From Cucumis sativus (Eukaryota; Streptophyta; Magnoliopsida; Cucurbitales; Cucurbitaceae), in contig NC_026655.2 of NCBI RefSeq assembly GCF_000004075.3, positions 20,259,489-20,323,488 on the forward strand: 64,000 nt of DNA. The letters are read 5' to 3'. This document shows positions 1 to 13,886 of this stretch, one piece after another. The first letter of the stretch is position 1; every line of letters starts with the position of its first letter. Position numbers and translations under genes: made by a program. The notes under the pieces are model-generated. The model worked only from the letters and a program-made list of their open reading frames with translations. It was not told where the DNA came from and did no database searches.

Positions 1-2557
1 TCTTGTAATGTTGCAAAGGAAAGTACTAACCTAAGCCTAAGGTTCTACCAAAAGATGAAAAGTTTTGCTACATCTGCTTTGTATTACCAATATTTGGCTA
101 AATTTGTAGGTCCATTTGCCACTCATTTAGCAGGAGCAAAAAGTTTAGGATACTAATTTGATTCCTTTACTTATACTTTTACTAAATCACAATTTTAACC
201 TCATTGCTAAATATCCATTTTCATCCTGAGGTATATCCATTTGAAAAGGGACTGTAGGAGAATGTGGAAAAATATTGTATGTTTGTATTATAACAAATAT
301 TATATGTTTGTACTAAATCAATACTCACGATGAAAATCGATCGAGAAGGATCAAGAAAGACTATTATAACAAATTGTAAAGAAGGATACTGACCATAAAA
401 GATGAAACTTTAAGGGGACTATTTTTATGTGGCCAATATTAAAGGATGACAGATGATGTATAACTACACAAAGGTGAAAGGTGATGCATAGAAATAATAA
501 GAAGCACCGGAAACTCCGTCACCCTTTTCCCTGGTCTCAACTAAGGTGAAAGCGTGCATTAATTTATCCATGCAAATGTAACCATGGCAATGGGACAACT
601 CTTTTACCTTCCCTTCACATGCGTCTCTTCCTTTCTTTCTCTCAAAAGAAGAAAACTTGTGTTCTATTCCAAAAGCAACTACCCACAAAAGCAGTTCTAA
701 CCGAAAAGCAAGTTAAAGGGTGCAAAAACATATAAATCCATTTCCACTACCTACAAAGAATGTGTATATTTTGGTCTTTTACTACACACTCAAAACAAAA
801 ACATCGTAGAGCATCCAAAGATTTAACATCCTACTTGATGTTGTATATTCATATTCATATTGAGATTAATAGATGATAATTTGTTAGGTTGAAAATATTA
901 AATTAATCTATATCAAACTTCTTTTATTTACTCATATATTGGTCTACCCACAGGAAAATTAAGTTTTTAGTGCATCCTAAGTTGCACTCATATTTTTGTA
1001 TCTACCAATTATTCATAGTTATCCCATGACAACTCTTCTTACTTTTCTTATAAAATACCTCTTTTCTTTTATTAAAGTAGAATGTCCGAACATGAGTTCA
1101 TCACTAGATACACCAAAGTATTGTTGGTTAGAAAATGAGAGGAGAATAAACAGTCTTTGGCCTTCCAATTCCAAAGAATCCCATTGCATATTCTCTCGAT
1201 TAGAGGGAAAAGAGAAAAGGAACTTCAAACCATTTCTCGGGTGCCGATGGCTTACCTTTTCAAGCTGACCCACACGTACTTGTGTTGAAAATATGCAACC
1301 ACCACCTGCAAGAAGAAAAGGAGGGATTGATCGGACTCAACAACATTATAATTGTAAACCAACCCATCTTTCTTATTACTGCCTTCGAATCCTCTTTGTT
1401 TCGATGTAAAACACAAGATTCCTTTTTCCAAATCTACGTCATAATTCTGCTTCAAATCGAACTCAGGTTTTCCTATATCCCAAGTTGAAACATAAATGTA
1501 ATGGATTAATTTAGAACAAAAAGGCAAACAAAGGTATGAGATAATGAATGAGGTAGGCCAAGGTGTGGGGTCCCTTGTTTTACTCTTTTGCGATTATTTA
1601 GGGAAAGAAGTAACTTTCGGCAAAACATGCATCGAGGGAAGAATTAAAGGCCTTGATGGTATTGACTTTAAAGCATTCGGTGATGTTTGGTTTGGTAATG
1701 TGTGTGTGAGGGAAAACTAGAAAACAAAGATGAAGTGAAGACAGCCTAAAATCAAGCAGCTTGATTTGATTGTGGGGTTCATAATTGCTTGGAGTTTTGG
1801 CTGTTTGTAGGGTTGAAGAAGATCCAGAGGCGTGGGGAAAAGGACAGGGACAGGGCATGAAGCTGTAAGGCAAAAACGTCACTGTCTCAATATGGCCAAC
1901 CTATATAGAGAGGATCATTTGTCAATTTTTACACTGACTTGATGGTTATAAGACATGGATTTTGTACATCTACGTATCTCCTTTAGAGGTTCAGATTTAC
2001 CCTTTTTACTCATAGGAGAGAATCCACTATACTGTAAAGACAAATTACAAGGCCAAAAGAGATAACAGAATAAAGATAGATCAAAGCTTAATATGGTGAA
2101 CAAATATTCCTTAACCTTCAAAGCCTAGGGAAGTAGCAAGCAAATTCTTGATAGGTATTTAAAACCTTGACCTGACTAAGTTTCTGACAGTGAAAATCAC
2201 TATAGATCTCATTAATATTTTCTATCCGGTAGAGAAAGCAAAGTTTCCACTAACACGGTGTGTAGTCAGTTTTCTTACTCTAATGAAACTTACAGAAAAA
2301 GGAGCCTCCTCCTTCGCTCTGGTGCAATTTCGTTTCCACTTTTCCCCCTGATCATCTTTACAAGTCAAGAAATTTAATGGAAAAAATGAGTTAATTAGCA
2401 AATAAATAATAAATTTGCAAGAGGGAACTAATACTGAAGTATTACATTTTTGTTCTGACCGTATACATGGTTAGTCAAAGCTATGAAGCTACAAGCCATT
2501 TCCCTTGCTTTTCAAAATCATTCAATACTTAAAACTACGGAACAGATTTTTTTGCTT
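1..2557. other. Intergenic, left edge; no supported coding gene
   Basis: No open frame here resembles a known protein family. On the minus strand, a TATA-like CTATATAGG at about 1903-1911 is followed by a C/T-rich stretch like a plant 5' leader (about 1880-1600). A good splice-donor sequence, AAAAG|GTAAGCC, lies at about 1257 on the same strand. The stretch could be the promoter and leader exon of a minus-strand gene whose coding part lies to the left of the window, but nothing proves transcription. The part from about 1920 to 2557 also contains the 3' flank of the HCNGP-like gene. Confidence 0.4.
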
Positions 2558-5500
2558 TTACGATCTTCTATCCAATTTCCTCTCACCGGATCTTTTTTCT
2601 TCAGCCTCTCGCCGTCTTTGTTGCCTGTCAACAGGAACGAGGCAAGTCAACATTAAACTTTCAGATATCATTAAAAGATAGCGCTCAGCACTCTTGTTGT
2701 TTCTAAGATGTCTCCAAGGCATTACGATACTTATGCTAATTAAAAAACAAAAAACAATGTCATTTTTGGGAAGGATAAATGAACTTACGCAAAAGCCATG
2801 TATCCAGAGCCAACATTAGCAGCAGATAGTAAAGCTGCATGGGCACTAGCTGCATCTGACCCACCAGAAATTACTGGATTCCTTCTATCTCCATCTACCT
2901 GAAATGCATTCAACAAATACTTAGCAAACAGTAGAGATCGCTTGATATGTACATTACACGTTAGCAAATCATCACCTTATCCCATTTTGATTTTTTGTTT
3001 TGTCTTCCATCCCTAGGAATGGCATCAGATGCAGGAGCTGCTGAATGTAGTCCACTAGTTGTGATAGCTGAAACACCTGTAAAAGGAATTGGAAGAAAAA
3101 CGCTATAAGAAGAAAAATTTCATAATCAGAAAGAGACTAGAGCATATCTGGTACAAACCTGAAAAGGGTATATTTATTTTAGGAGCAGTCACAACTGTAC
3201 CACCAGGTTGTGTTCCTCCTGTAACAAACTCCATCTTCGGACTTTTCTTCCTTTCCAGCTCCTTCCTCTCCATCTCACGTTTCATGTCAGCCTCTATTAC
3301 AACAAATGAAACTTCAAAAATAATGTTTGAAATTAATAATAAGCGCATGTAAATAATGCAATCATTTGTACTTTGTAACATGTTATCCATTCTTCACCAC
3401 ATACTAAATTTGCATCTAGCTAATGGGTTAATGTAAAATGTGCAGAGAACATAGACCAACCTACCTAAATGCTCGTTTACCCTTGAGAGGAGAAAGACAG
3501 AAATTCTGTCACTTGTGCAAATTTTAGTTCTTTGATAACCTCTAGAAGTCAAAAGATCCTAATCAGTGCGTTCACAACAGCAAAACATCACCACACGACA
3601 GCCAGTATTTCTATAATAAAATCTTGAGTGAACTTTTCAAATTGTCAAGACAAATGACTGAAATTTATTCGTTAAAAAAAAAACCACCAACAAAACTTAT
3701 TTAATATAAGGTAATACTTAACGTAATGTTGTACATGGACCAAGAGCATGTGACTTTTTATTAATGATAAGGAGAGTTGAGAAATAACACGAGAGATTTA
3801 CAAAAGGAATTGTCAATGACCTATTTCCGTATAGTAGTCACTTTTATCATATCCATGAGGGTCAAACACTTCCTTACTGAAGCAAGACCCAATCTGGTCA
3901 ATATCTTGATACCTCACAGCATGTAACAAGAAATCTGGATTCCGGTAATCCTTCCTATTCCGTACTTCTGCATTGAAGCTTTTTCCAGCTTTCTTATACT
4001 CGAGAAACTTATTGATTTTCCTCTGCAAATAAAATTAGGAAAGGAACAAGAATGTCAGGAGAATAAAAATAGTTGAGCGTTGGATTATTTGATAAACTAA
4101 ATGGATCTGGTTTCTGAAGGTAAAATGGATGTAGTTATCAATGACTAAAAGGTACTGTTTTCTTATTTAGCAATCCACAGGGGTTTGCCTCCTTTTAACT
4201 GGTCCATAAGGTAAGTCCCACCCAAGTTGCTAAGAATTAAGAAACCAATACATCCAGCTGAACTGAAATAATTTCATCGAACTAAAATCTTCAACTTACA
4301 TAATCTCCTGTGCATTCACATTCTAAAATTTATGGCTATCAAAAAGGGCCATAAAAACCAATCCCCATCAAGGTCAGAAACCAATTAACACTCCTCGCCC
4401 ACATATAATTCATCAGGCCCACCAACATTTAAACGTATCCCAAACTCATATCCTGCTCAGTCGCATTAGTAACCAACTCAGGCTATTCAATTTTTACGAG
4501 AAGGATTACTCATTTGAGAAACCAAAAAGAAATAAACATATCCCATAGTCCATATATAACTGTTTCATTGTCTTAACTAAATCTAGATTAACAGTCACAT
4601 AATATTTTCTCAGAACATAAGTAGTCATTATACCGGAAAGGAAACTTACCTGTAGATCCTCTGAGCATTTTTCTTTTGGTGGAGGAGGAAGAAACTTGTC
4701 CAAGGGATCAATATCTTTTTTCTCTTCTTCAACAGTTTCCTCAACTTTTTCAGTTTCAGATTCTGGCATCACATTGTTCATTGAACCAGAATGTGGTGAT
4801 TCAGAAATTTGAGGAGTGGATAGATTGTTTGATGTTGAGATCATTACAGTTCCTGGAGATGATCTATCAAAATCACCTGCACCATAAAAATAAATGAAAT
4901 TAATCACACAGAGGATGAATTAGGAAAAGTGACTATAAGCATCACAACAAATTTCCTGCTGAAGATAGTATTTCAAATTTAACCCTTCAAGTTCATCCAA
5001 CAACTAAAAGGAAATCATCACGAGATAGTCAATCTTGAATCCTAAAAGATTTAACACAACAAAGCACCAGTGCCAATAAATAAGTTTGCCGCACATATAT
5101 TATTATGATAATGTGAAACAATGAAAGGATAAATAAAAACCTACACCTTGCTAGTCTTTCCAAGAAATAGTAATTTTTCAGCCTGCAGCATAGGGATTTT
5201 ACAATAAAATAAAATAAATAAATAATAAAAACCAGTTCTACTTTCTACATCACGAGTTATATTATCATATCCTCAAATTGCCAAACCTAAACCCCAGCCC
5301 TGGCCACTAGTGCTTCAAGAAAACAACTAACATGTCGTAAAACAAACCATTTAGCTATTAAAAACGTTATTAGTAGCTAAGCAAGTAAGGATGATAGGAG
5401 TAAAAAGTTTTATAGAACAGATGTGTATTAACTGTGAGCTTGCAGCATTTATAGATTTTAAAAATTAGAAGAAGCAAACTAACACTCCGCAATTAAAAGA

Positions 5501-6377
5501 ATCATACAAACCATTAGTGCCTAAAAGCTCATCACCAAATGTGACACGACCAGATTCCTCAATTTCTCCATCCTGAATGCAAACAATAGGAACGAAATAT
5601 TAGACACAACTTTTCAACAGTCAGTACGAATAAGATGAAGGTTACAACACACATTTCAATAAACAATTTTCTCTCAGATAGGCTGGCTTAATTTCCCTAG
5701 CTAAACTTAACAAAAATATTACCCAACAACTCAAAGTGGTTCCGTCAATCTTTGTTCAACACTTGGTTTAATTAATTAATTAATTTGATGCCCCGTTGTT
5801 TAAAATGTAGACTTCACACTCTACTATAACCTTAGCAATCAAACGCTTCAACCTTTGTTCAACAATAAGAGGAATCTAAAATTTTAAAATTAAAAGTAGA
5901 GTCATCCGTTCCTCACCAACGAAGTAAAGATGTTGTAAGTACCTCAGCCTCGGGAGACATTGCGGCTTCATCATGACCGTAATCAACTATCGCAAGTGTT
6001 CCCCTTCTCCTACCAGAATTATCTAATTGCCCAATTTGTAATACCATTGGCGACGATGAAACCACAACCTGGGGTGGCTGCGGTGTGGATGACCCGAATT
6101 TGAGCTTATCCGGAGTCAAATTTTCACCAGCAACCGGCGGCGTCGAATCATTAGCAGAATCACTGATAATCATTCTATCACTGTTTGCAACCAACTCTTC
6201 TTCTGCAACCCTAACTCCAGCATAATCTTCCTCTCCTCCCTCTTCTTCCATCTGTTGCGGATGGAGTTCACCATCTTCTTCTTCTTCTAGGTCTTCAACG
6301 TCTTCCATTTCATCATCCTCATCATTGTACATCGAGAGTAAAGCTATTCCTTCAGATTGTTTCTTCTTGGATGCCAT
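2558..6377 (-). CDS. HCNGP / SAP30-binding-protein-like transcriptional regulator
   Basis: Eight exons on the minus strand: 6377-5943, 5572-5512, 4876-4650, 4022-3821, 3293-3159, 3076-2976, 2898-2789 and 2624-2558. All have GT-AG borders and consistent phase, giving 445 aa. The start is ATG at 6377; the frame runs further upstream but has no earlier ATG. Residues 1-60 are strongly acidic with Asp/Glu runs. Residues about 215-310 carry the HCNGP signature: IDPLDKFLPPPP, then NAEVRNRKDYRNPDFL and FDPHGYDKSDYY. The C-terminus is basic, with RRREAEEKR. HCNGP proteins are nuclear; animal SAP30BP binds the SAP30 co-repressor subunit and is linked to splicing. The role of plant members is little known. 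Two site II motifs lie upstream. Length and domain order fit the plant family. I am very sure of the family and fairly sure of every exon. Confidence 0.93.
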
Positions 6378-6639
6378 GAGAGCTTGGATCCTCAGCACCC
6401 GAAAGAAAGAAACGATACTTCAGATATCGAAAATTGGATGCCAATTGAATGCAGAAGGATTGGGATTTTGAATCAATGGCGATACTGGGAAGTGGGAAGA
6501 AGGGTTCTCTGTTTCCAATTGAATTAAAAAGAAGAAAATTGACGAAGATTGAAGAAAACTCAACCGCCCCGATGAAGCTCCACTGTCCAATGATATTGAA
6601 ATGAGGCTTTCAACTGTTTGAACTGTTTCGTTTAGGTGT

Positions 6640-6676
6640 AAACGGGCCGAAAGCCCAAATATCGTGTTGGGCTTTT
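6640..6676 (-). promoter_or_regulatory. Site II (TCP-type) elements upstream of the HCNGP-like gene
   Basis: A GGGCC core at 6644-6648, AGCCCA at 6652-6657 and TGGGCT at 6668-6673 lie about 270-300 bp upstream of the ATG. TGGGCY motifs are known TCP-factor sites common in promoters of constitutively expressed plant genes. Placement in the core promoter of this gene is inferred from distance only. Confidence 0.5.
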
Positions 6677-8957
6677 ACAAAAAGTCTCAGTTGAAATTGG
6701 ACCGATTACTCATCAGGATCAAGTCCTCAAGAGAGTTTTAAATGTTGGTAGATCAATTAATTGATTGTCTCACCAAATCTCTTTCACATTTTCAGTTTCA
6801 AAACTTACAATCCAAACTCATGATGGTAAATCTATCGTCCCACTCGTTTGAGGGAGGATGTTAGAGAAAACTATACTGACACAGTACACCAGTAAGCAAT
6901 TATTAAACAAGTTGGAGCCACAACACCGAGTAATAAGACAGTATTGAATTATTTGTAAAGAATGGGTCTGTTGAGAATTTGTTACCTATCAACCTATGAG
7001 ATGTTACCACGAGTACATAGCACTGGAATTGTGTGAATTATTAATTTCATTCTTCAATTGTTTATTATCTCAAAATTGAGATTTTATGTGTATAAAAGTA
7101 TTCAATTGATTGCCATAAATGCAACGAAATTAAAATCAAATTGTCTTCTTTGTGTAATTTCAATTTTGGTTGTGAAAAATCTTTTGTAACCATATAATTT
7201 CATATTCTATCCGATTTTATAAGTTATCTAACTGGATAGACTGTAAAATTTTATTGTTTTTATAAATAGTTTGGTTCATTATGCTATATTTAAAATGTTC
7301 CAATAATGATATTATATATAATAAAAAACAAAAGATCTATAACATATTTGATGGTGGTTATGAACGGTAAAAGTATACTTTTATAATTTTCAAAATCACA
7401 GTTTGAGCATGGTTTTAATAATTTAAAATCAATTTAATTTATAAAAAAATTACATTGAATGATGTGAAATATAATCAAAGATTGATGTTGTTTTGAATGA
7501 GTATAAATCATATTTTGAAACGGACAAAAAGTGATTTTAAAGATGGTTTTACAAAGTACAAACATTTGAGACTAACATTGAAAGATTTGTTAAAACGAAG
7601 ATCCATCATAAGTGGGCAATGGACATTATTAGTTAAAGATGAAAAAGATATATAGTGGTGAACATAGGAAGAGATCACGTTGGTTTCTTTTTCACCAAAT
7701 AATGAGTAGTGTAGTGACTCTCTTTCTCTCTCTCTCTCTCTCTCTCACAATCACAATAATCCACTTCGACTTTTCAACTTTTGCTTTGTCGTGAAATCTA
7801 ATCTTCAATAACTGTCACCTTTCATCTTTAATTACACTATTTGACTCATAAAGAATAATAAATAGAACTTTATAATAATTAGGTTTCATGGATATATATT
7901 CACTATGATTGTGCTACATCCATAAGAAACTTCCCAAACCCATCGTGGACACACTTGCCATCACCTTCAATTCGCCACCCTACCACTTCTAATTGTCAAT
8001 CATTTGTACCCATACAAAAAAAAGAACAAAAACACAATAATAATAAGTAAACTGTTTTCTTTATCTATACATAAAATATTGATTATTGTTGCTGCATGAA
8101 CGTAGTCAAATGATTTTTGTCATTGACCCACTCATTTGGAGTTACTTGATATTTTTTCTCAGTTTCTTTAGTTGGAAAAACAATTACATAACATGGGAAT
8201 TAGTATCTATCAATATGAAACCCATTTTCTTGGTAAATTGAATATGCGTTTGGACTTAAATAATAGGCTTTCCACCAAATAACAATTGTATTTTTTAGAG
8301 TTCATACTTCTAATTTAGACCATACAAGTAGACATGAAATCTACCGTGTTTTGGAATATATAATTTATTAGTGTGTGTGATTTAGAGTATATTGAATAAT
8401 TTAAATTATTTATTAATTCTTGTACATACGAAAATGTTGACTAGCTATAAGTCATGATTAAGATTGAATCATTCTTGCACCATACTGTAACATTAATCAA
8501 AAGTATAAATAGTTTAATTTAAGGTAGATTTTTTATTTTTTATTTTTTGAAATATGTAGAATTTAGAGAAGGAAGTAGGAATGAAAGTGCGAGGAAAAGA
8601 ATCGATAGAAACCAAAAGAAAAGAAATGGTCAAAATAGGAAAAATCCAAAAGTAAGGGTTTTGAAAAAAGCGGTCGAAGCACGTAACTTTAAACCAAACC
8701 CACACATGCACATATGCATGCATTTTCAAAATTTCATCTTCTTCCTTTATTTTATTCCCTTTCACATACTTTCTCTTTCACTAAATAATACCAAAACACA
8801 ATTCACTTCCCAATTACATCAACTCATTACGTATCTCTGTATTTATTATCACCGTCATTGTCATCAAACCACGTACTCTTTCCGTGAAACTCGGTTTGAT
8901 CTGGTTGATTTGAATTGAGAGAGAACTAAACTATATGTGCATGAACTTTTACTGGCA
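6677..8957. other. Intergenic, AT-rich; no gene seen
   Basis: AT-rich DNA with many stops in all frames. It contains a CT microsatellite at 7726-7746. The open frame at 8547-8918 (plus) has no family resemblance, and its composition matches the surrounding non-coding DNA. Confidence 0.6.
7726..7746. repeat. (CT)n microsatellite
   Basis: About ten uninterrupted CT units preceded by an imperfect CTTT tract. Confidence 0.9.
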
Positions 8958-9272
8958 CACTTCAATACGTCGCAAAAAATATTTGTAATGGTCCCAAATT
9001 AACCTTTAGCAACAATATTATTTGTCACTAAAATGTCACCTTTAGTGGCAAGCATAATACGTTACTAAAAAAACAAATAGTGACATAACATATGTTACTA
9101 AAAGTAAGTTTTTAGTAATGCAAAAACGTCACTAAACGTGTATTTTTTGTGGTCCGTAATGGTGCGTCGCTAAAACTTTTAGTTATGTTGATTCAGCGAC
9201 AGAAGACTTTGCATCATTAATACTTTTACCGACATTTTTAGTACGTCACTAAAAATGAAGTTTCTTGTAGTG
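8958..9272. mobile_element. CACTA-like non-autonomous element (right terminus clear, left degenerate)
   Basis: The right end reads TTTCTTGTAGTG at 9261-9272, the inverse of the usual CACTA (En/Spm) end CACTACAAGAAA. The interior carries at least six copies of a short GTCACTAAAA-type motif in both orientations, as expected for subterminal transposase-binding repeats. The best left terminus is CACTTCAATACG at 8958, with several mismatches. No matching 3-bp target duplication was found, so the left border is uncertain. There is no coding capacity. Confidence 0.5.
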
Positions 9273-9284
9273 CAAGTGCCATTA

Positions 9285-9750
9285 AAACTCAAATTTCTTA
9301 ATTTAGCCTAAATAATAACACACAAATCCATATGGTTAAGTTCATGAGTCTAGTTCATAAACCAACCAAACTCAAGCTCATAAAACCCACTAGATGACTC
9401 CATAAATAGACGAGCTCTCTTCATTTGTAGGATGTGTAGAAATTATTACTTCAGAGAGTCTAGAAAAACTTATCACAACATAACAAGAAGACTCAGTAGC
9501 TTTTAAAGACTGAATCACTCCTTAAAGTTGATCAAGTTCTTTGAAGATACAAATATTCTTTAAAGACTCAAACTTTAAGAATATCAAGTGCTTCACTTTC
9601 ATACATCACAGGTATGCATTTAACTAAGAGATAATCAAAGAATCAAGTACTAGAGATATTGTCACATCGTATCAAATAAACACAAACACAACATGGATAT
9701 AAGTTCACCTCCACGAAACACGTTTCTTTGAAAATCTAGGGCAAACAAAT
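9285..9750 (+). mobile_element. Probable 5' LTR and primer-site remnant of a Ty3/gypsy element
   Basis: This stretch lies directly upstream of the gag remnant. It has a TATA-like ATAAATAGACGAGC at about 9402 followed by a leader-like region. Just before the gag start is TTGGCACGTCTAG (about 9751), in the place where a primer-binding site is expected. No second LTR copy was found to fix the borders, so the limits are approximate. Confidence 0.4.
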
Positions 9751-9817
9751 TGGCACGTCTAGTAAGACCTCTCTACCTCTTATCTCTATCTCATCATCCA
9801 AATTTACAAGCAAATCA

Positions 9818-10900
9818 ATGGCACCAAAGAAAGTTGCATCCAAATCTTCTGTTGCAAGTAGCGCTTACATGGGACCTATAACCCACAATCGTTCAAAGTG
9901 GATTATCCAGAAACAGGATCAAGGGTTTGTCATCGTGCAGAGCATCCTCATACAATTGATGAAGTCTTCTAACACTAGGATCATCATCAAGAAAAATCCC
10001 TTGTATGATAACTCTGATTCTGCTTCTAGCAAGTCAAAGAGGGAAACATACCCTAATGTGATGTCTATCATGATAGTTGATGTAACGGGACTAGACTTCC
10101 ATGGTAAAGATGGAGAGGAAAATTAATCTGAAAGTTGTTGAGGGTTAAGACCATGAAATCACATCTTTGAGATAGAAAATGCAGACTCGTGTAACCCTTG
10201 AGTCGAGTCAAACTTTTGTTCTCCAAGGCTGCTGGCAAAGGGAAAAATGTGCGGTGCAAGAAGACCAACTACAACAACATTAAGCTTTTGTGTTGCTTCG
10301 CCTTCTCAGCTCACCAGCTATAGGATATGATTACAAACTCTATTAGAGCTCAGTATAGAGGCTCATCCCAGACTTCTTTCATGTACTCTAAGCCATACAT
10401 AAAAAGAATCGACAACTTGAGAATGTCGCTTAAGTACCAACCTCCAAAATTTCAGCAGTTTGATGGAAATGACAACCTGAAGGAGCACATGCCCCACTTT
10501 ATCGAAACACGTGAAAATGCAAGGTCAAGAGAAGACCAGCTAGTTAGGCAGTTCGTTCAAAGCTTGAAAGGAAATACTTTCGAGTGGTACAAAGACCTGA
10601 TGCCTGAAGTAGCGTAAGCATGATGAAGATTACAAAAACAAAACAACAAAAAGGAAAGTCAGTCATCAAGTACATCAACCAATAAAGACCTCTAAGTCTT
10701 GACTGCAATAATCGACTCACCGAACTGTCTGCTATAGAGATGTGCACTAAATGTATGCATCGAAACTTCTACATTTTGCAGGAAATAAAGCCTCACATGT
10801 TTGAAGAGTTGGCAAATTGCACTCATGTTATGGTATTGAGCATCGTCAATAGGCAAAGTGGATAATATCATACCATTGTGGAGATGTTTGAAGGGGTTGT
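9818..10900 (+). pseudogene. Decayed Ty3/gypsy retrotransposon gag
   Basis: Two broken reading pieces (9818-10126 and 10327-10617, plus strand) and a further frameshifted stretch to about 10900 match a gag polyprotein in order. There is an N-terminal MAPKK start, then RIDNLRMSLKYQPPKFQQFD, then LVRQFVQSLKGN..FEWYKDL, the core of the retrotransposon gag domain. Stops and frameshifts interrupt it at about 10126, 10617 and 10676. No protease, reverse transcriptase or integrase follows, so the element is truncated as well as mutated. I remember close relatives as abundant in Cucumis genomes; that is recall, not a search result. Confidence 0.8.
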
Positions 10901-11230
10901 TGTCCTAACAAGTGGTATGAGATTCAGGCCTCTAACTTAACCAACCATGCTAGTATGATCCTCAAGTGTCAAACAAAGATATAGTAGAGCCTCAAAAGTA
11001 GGTCATGATGAGATCTGTGGTTGCTTGCGATCGGATGGGCATGGTGCTCCAAAACTAAGAAATAGCTCAAATAGAGCTTGGCAGATGGAGATGACTATTT
11101 GAGGGAAGGTGGTAATTTGTTCAAGAGGAGGAGGATTGTATTGTGGGACTTGTTCGATGGGAGGATTGTGAATCGTCTGACCAAAGTCGCACATTGGTTA
11201 AATAAGAGATGTTCTTGGGTATATAAGTAA
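10901..11230. mobile_element. Probable downstream part of the gypsy remnant
   Basis: Moderately GC-rich DNA continuing from the gag fragment, with only short broken frames. It lacks recognisable pol motifs. It is assigned to the element from continuity and base composition only. Confidence 0.3.
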
Positions 11231-13886
11231 GGACAACTATCTACATTGGTATGTGACATTTTAAGATGATACCAAAAGTAAAGTCACGGGGGTATATACC
11301 CAAAGTAGTCCTAACAAGGAAACTAAGGATTGCAAACATGTTAATGCAATAACTTATGATCATCAGCCACCTAGTAGAAAAATGTTTCATATTGAAGGGA
11401 GATAGTTTTTTTTAGTTTTTTTAATATTATAATTTAATGCTTTTTTGTTGTTGAATATTTATTTAGATTAAAAAGATTAAATTTATTTTTTCTTTTATTT
11501 TTGCTTTTAAAAATTATGTCTATTTTCTCTTCATGTTTAGGATGATTTGCATTTGTCTTAAATACAATTGTTGAACTTGGACAAAAACAAAAGCTAACTT
11601 TCCAAAGCCACTTTTTTAGTTTTAAAATTTTGATTTTGATTTTTTAAACTAATGATAAAAATGTAGATAACAAAATAAGAAAGTTAAATTGAAGATTGAA
11701 ATAGTGTTGTATAAATTTAATTTTCAAAATGAAAAAAAAATGATGCTAATGGACCTTATTTATTAGTTTTGGGTACAACAAAATTACGAGCCGTGTGATT
11801 GAATCTTTAACCTTTAATCGAAGTCATGCACTAAACTAAATTTACTTTGACCAATTTAATTCTTTAATAATTAAAATTGATTTATTATGTCACATCATTT
11901 TTTATAAATTATATTAAAGAAAACATCTCCAACAACTCTAACTCTACTTGACAATTCTTTTTTATAATATACCATGTAAAACATATAATTGTTTTAGTTA
12001 AACATCTAAATTGTTATAAGTGGATAAATTTAAACTACTTGATAAGATTTTATTTGAAAACCATCAATTCCATTTAATCGTTATTTGAACTTTTTTAAAC
12101 GTCACGTTAAGGTATAGCAATTAGAATCAATGCATACACAAATTTTCAATATAAAAATTGAAAGTCTAAATTGATTCACTTGTAAAAGTTAATAGGTCTC
12201 TAATAGATAAAATCATAAGTCACACACGATATTAATCCAACAAGAACGTAATTAACAGTTCAAATCAATATATTTCCAATTTATTTAAAAAAAGGTTTTC
12301 ACATCTTTAACCTAACCTGGATTTCATTTGAGTGAGTTACTGACGTTCAACATCATTACTTAATATAGGCAAACTGAGCTAATAGATGTATTGACTTTCC
12401 AAAACATAGCGCCAATAGGTAAAGGAATTAGACAAAGTAATAGATGGAAAGGTTGAATGGAACAGAAGTTGAATTGAATTTTCTTTACTACTTCTCCATA
12501 CTATTTTAGGGTCGTTTGGCTCTTTGACTAGAGTTAATACATTGTATTTAGTAAATATGCATTTGTAAAATTAAGTTTTTTAATAAACCTAAATAGTAGA
12601 CAAAGAAAAAAAGATTAAATTACTGGATAGTTGAGTTGTTATTATTCATTTCAACAACCCATACTTGTGTGTTGTTTTTCAAATAATAATTCATTTAAGC
12701 AAATTAGTTCTATTATAGAGGAAGATGCACAACCACTAGAAAAAGAAGTGAAGAAGATTGTAATGTTTAATTCACATGTATTTAAATAATCTTATTCAAC
12801 ATTAAACAAAAAGAATTAAACCTAACAGTCATGGAAATTATAGTAAAGAAATATTTTGAAATGCAATTAAAAAATGATGATGAGAGATGTAGTAGTTTTG
12901 TTTCAAAAAGTTCATTAATCATAATTAAACAAATGTAAACACACATTAATTTGTTATAATAAAGAAGGACCATACTTTATTGTTGATATAAAAACAGGCA
13001 GATAGCAGCAGCCCATGATTCATTATTAATGATCCAATTAACCAACGTTAATTTATTAAGCAATCAATTACAAAGGATGATTAAAAGAGGGCATTCATTA
13101 ATCATTATTATAAACGTAAGTAAGGGAACCCATGCAAAAGAATAAAGCAAATCTCTCCTCTTTTCTGAGTAAAGAATAAAGCAAAAAAGTAAAAAAAAAA
13201 TTAAAAGAAATGAAGAAGAGGGTTAAAATAACAAAAAAAAAAAAGCAACTGGATGATGGGAGAGTGTGAAAGAAGAGACAATCAATAAGTGGGATTCTTC
13301 TGCCCTTCGTCTTTCTTCTTCCCCCACCCAATCCAATACAACATATGTATTATATATTTATATAACAAACTTCCATACCCATCCACCTCATCTTTCCACT
13401 TTTTCTTTTATTAGTACAGATTAGCATTTTTCTTAATGACATAAAAAAATGATATGCATCGACTCAAAGGCGAAAAGGCGAGTGGTTATACAATTTTGTT
13501 CTGGAAATTTGAAGGTTTAAATTGAGTAGTGAATTTTAGGATGCATTCATCTATCTATCTATCTATGTGCTTTAATTTCCTCCTCATCACTAATATATCA
13601 AATGAATAGTTAAAATATTTGATAAAGAAAATAACAACAAATTTTAAGATGAAGGAAGGGGGGAAAGGTGATGGGGAAGATGGGCTAAGTAGTTTTGGTT
13701 TGAATTTGATGATGGAAGTCTAATTTGTTAAACTTAGGAGTGCTGAATTTTACAATGAAAAGTTTAGAGGTATAGTTTTTGGGATTTGCCAAAAAGAAAA
13801 GTGAGGAATATGATCGCCAATTCCGAAACGTACTTTTGGTCAATGGCATTATCGTCTTTACGGTCACGAGGGGTGAAAGAGTCACT
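11231..13886. other. Intergenic, AT-rich; 3' flank of the CaMRLK-like gene
   Basis: Very AT-rich DNA without a supported gene. A short (ATCT)n tract lies at about 13548-13566. Open frames such as 12782-12973 and 13098-13331 (minus) are low-complexity Phe/Leu-rich translations of A-rich DNA. Confidence 0.6.

Noticed and set aside
8547..8918. 123-aa open frame (plus)
   Set aside because: No family resemblance; second half is a translation of AT- and CT-rich promoter-like DNA, and no splice or leader evidence supports it.
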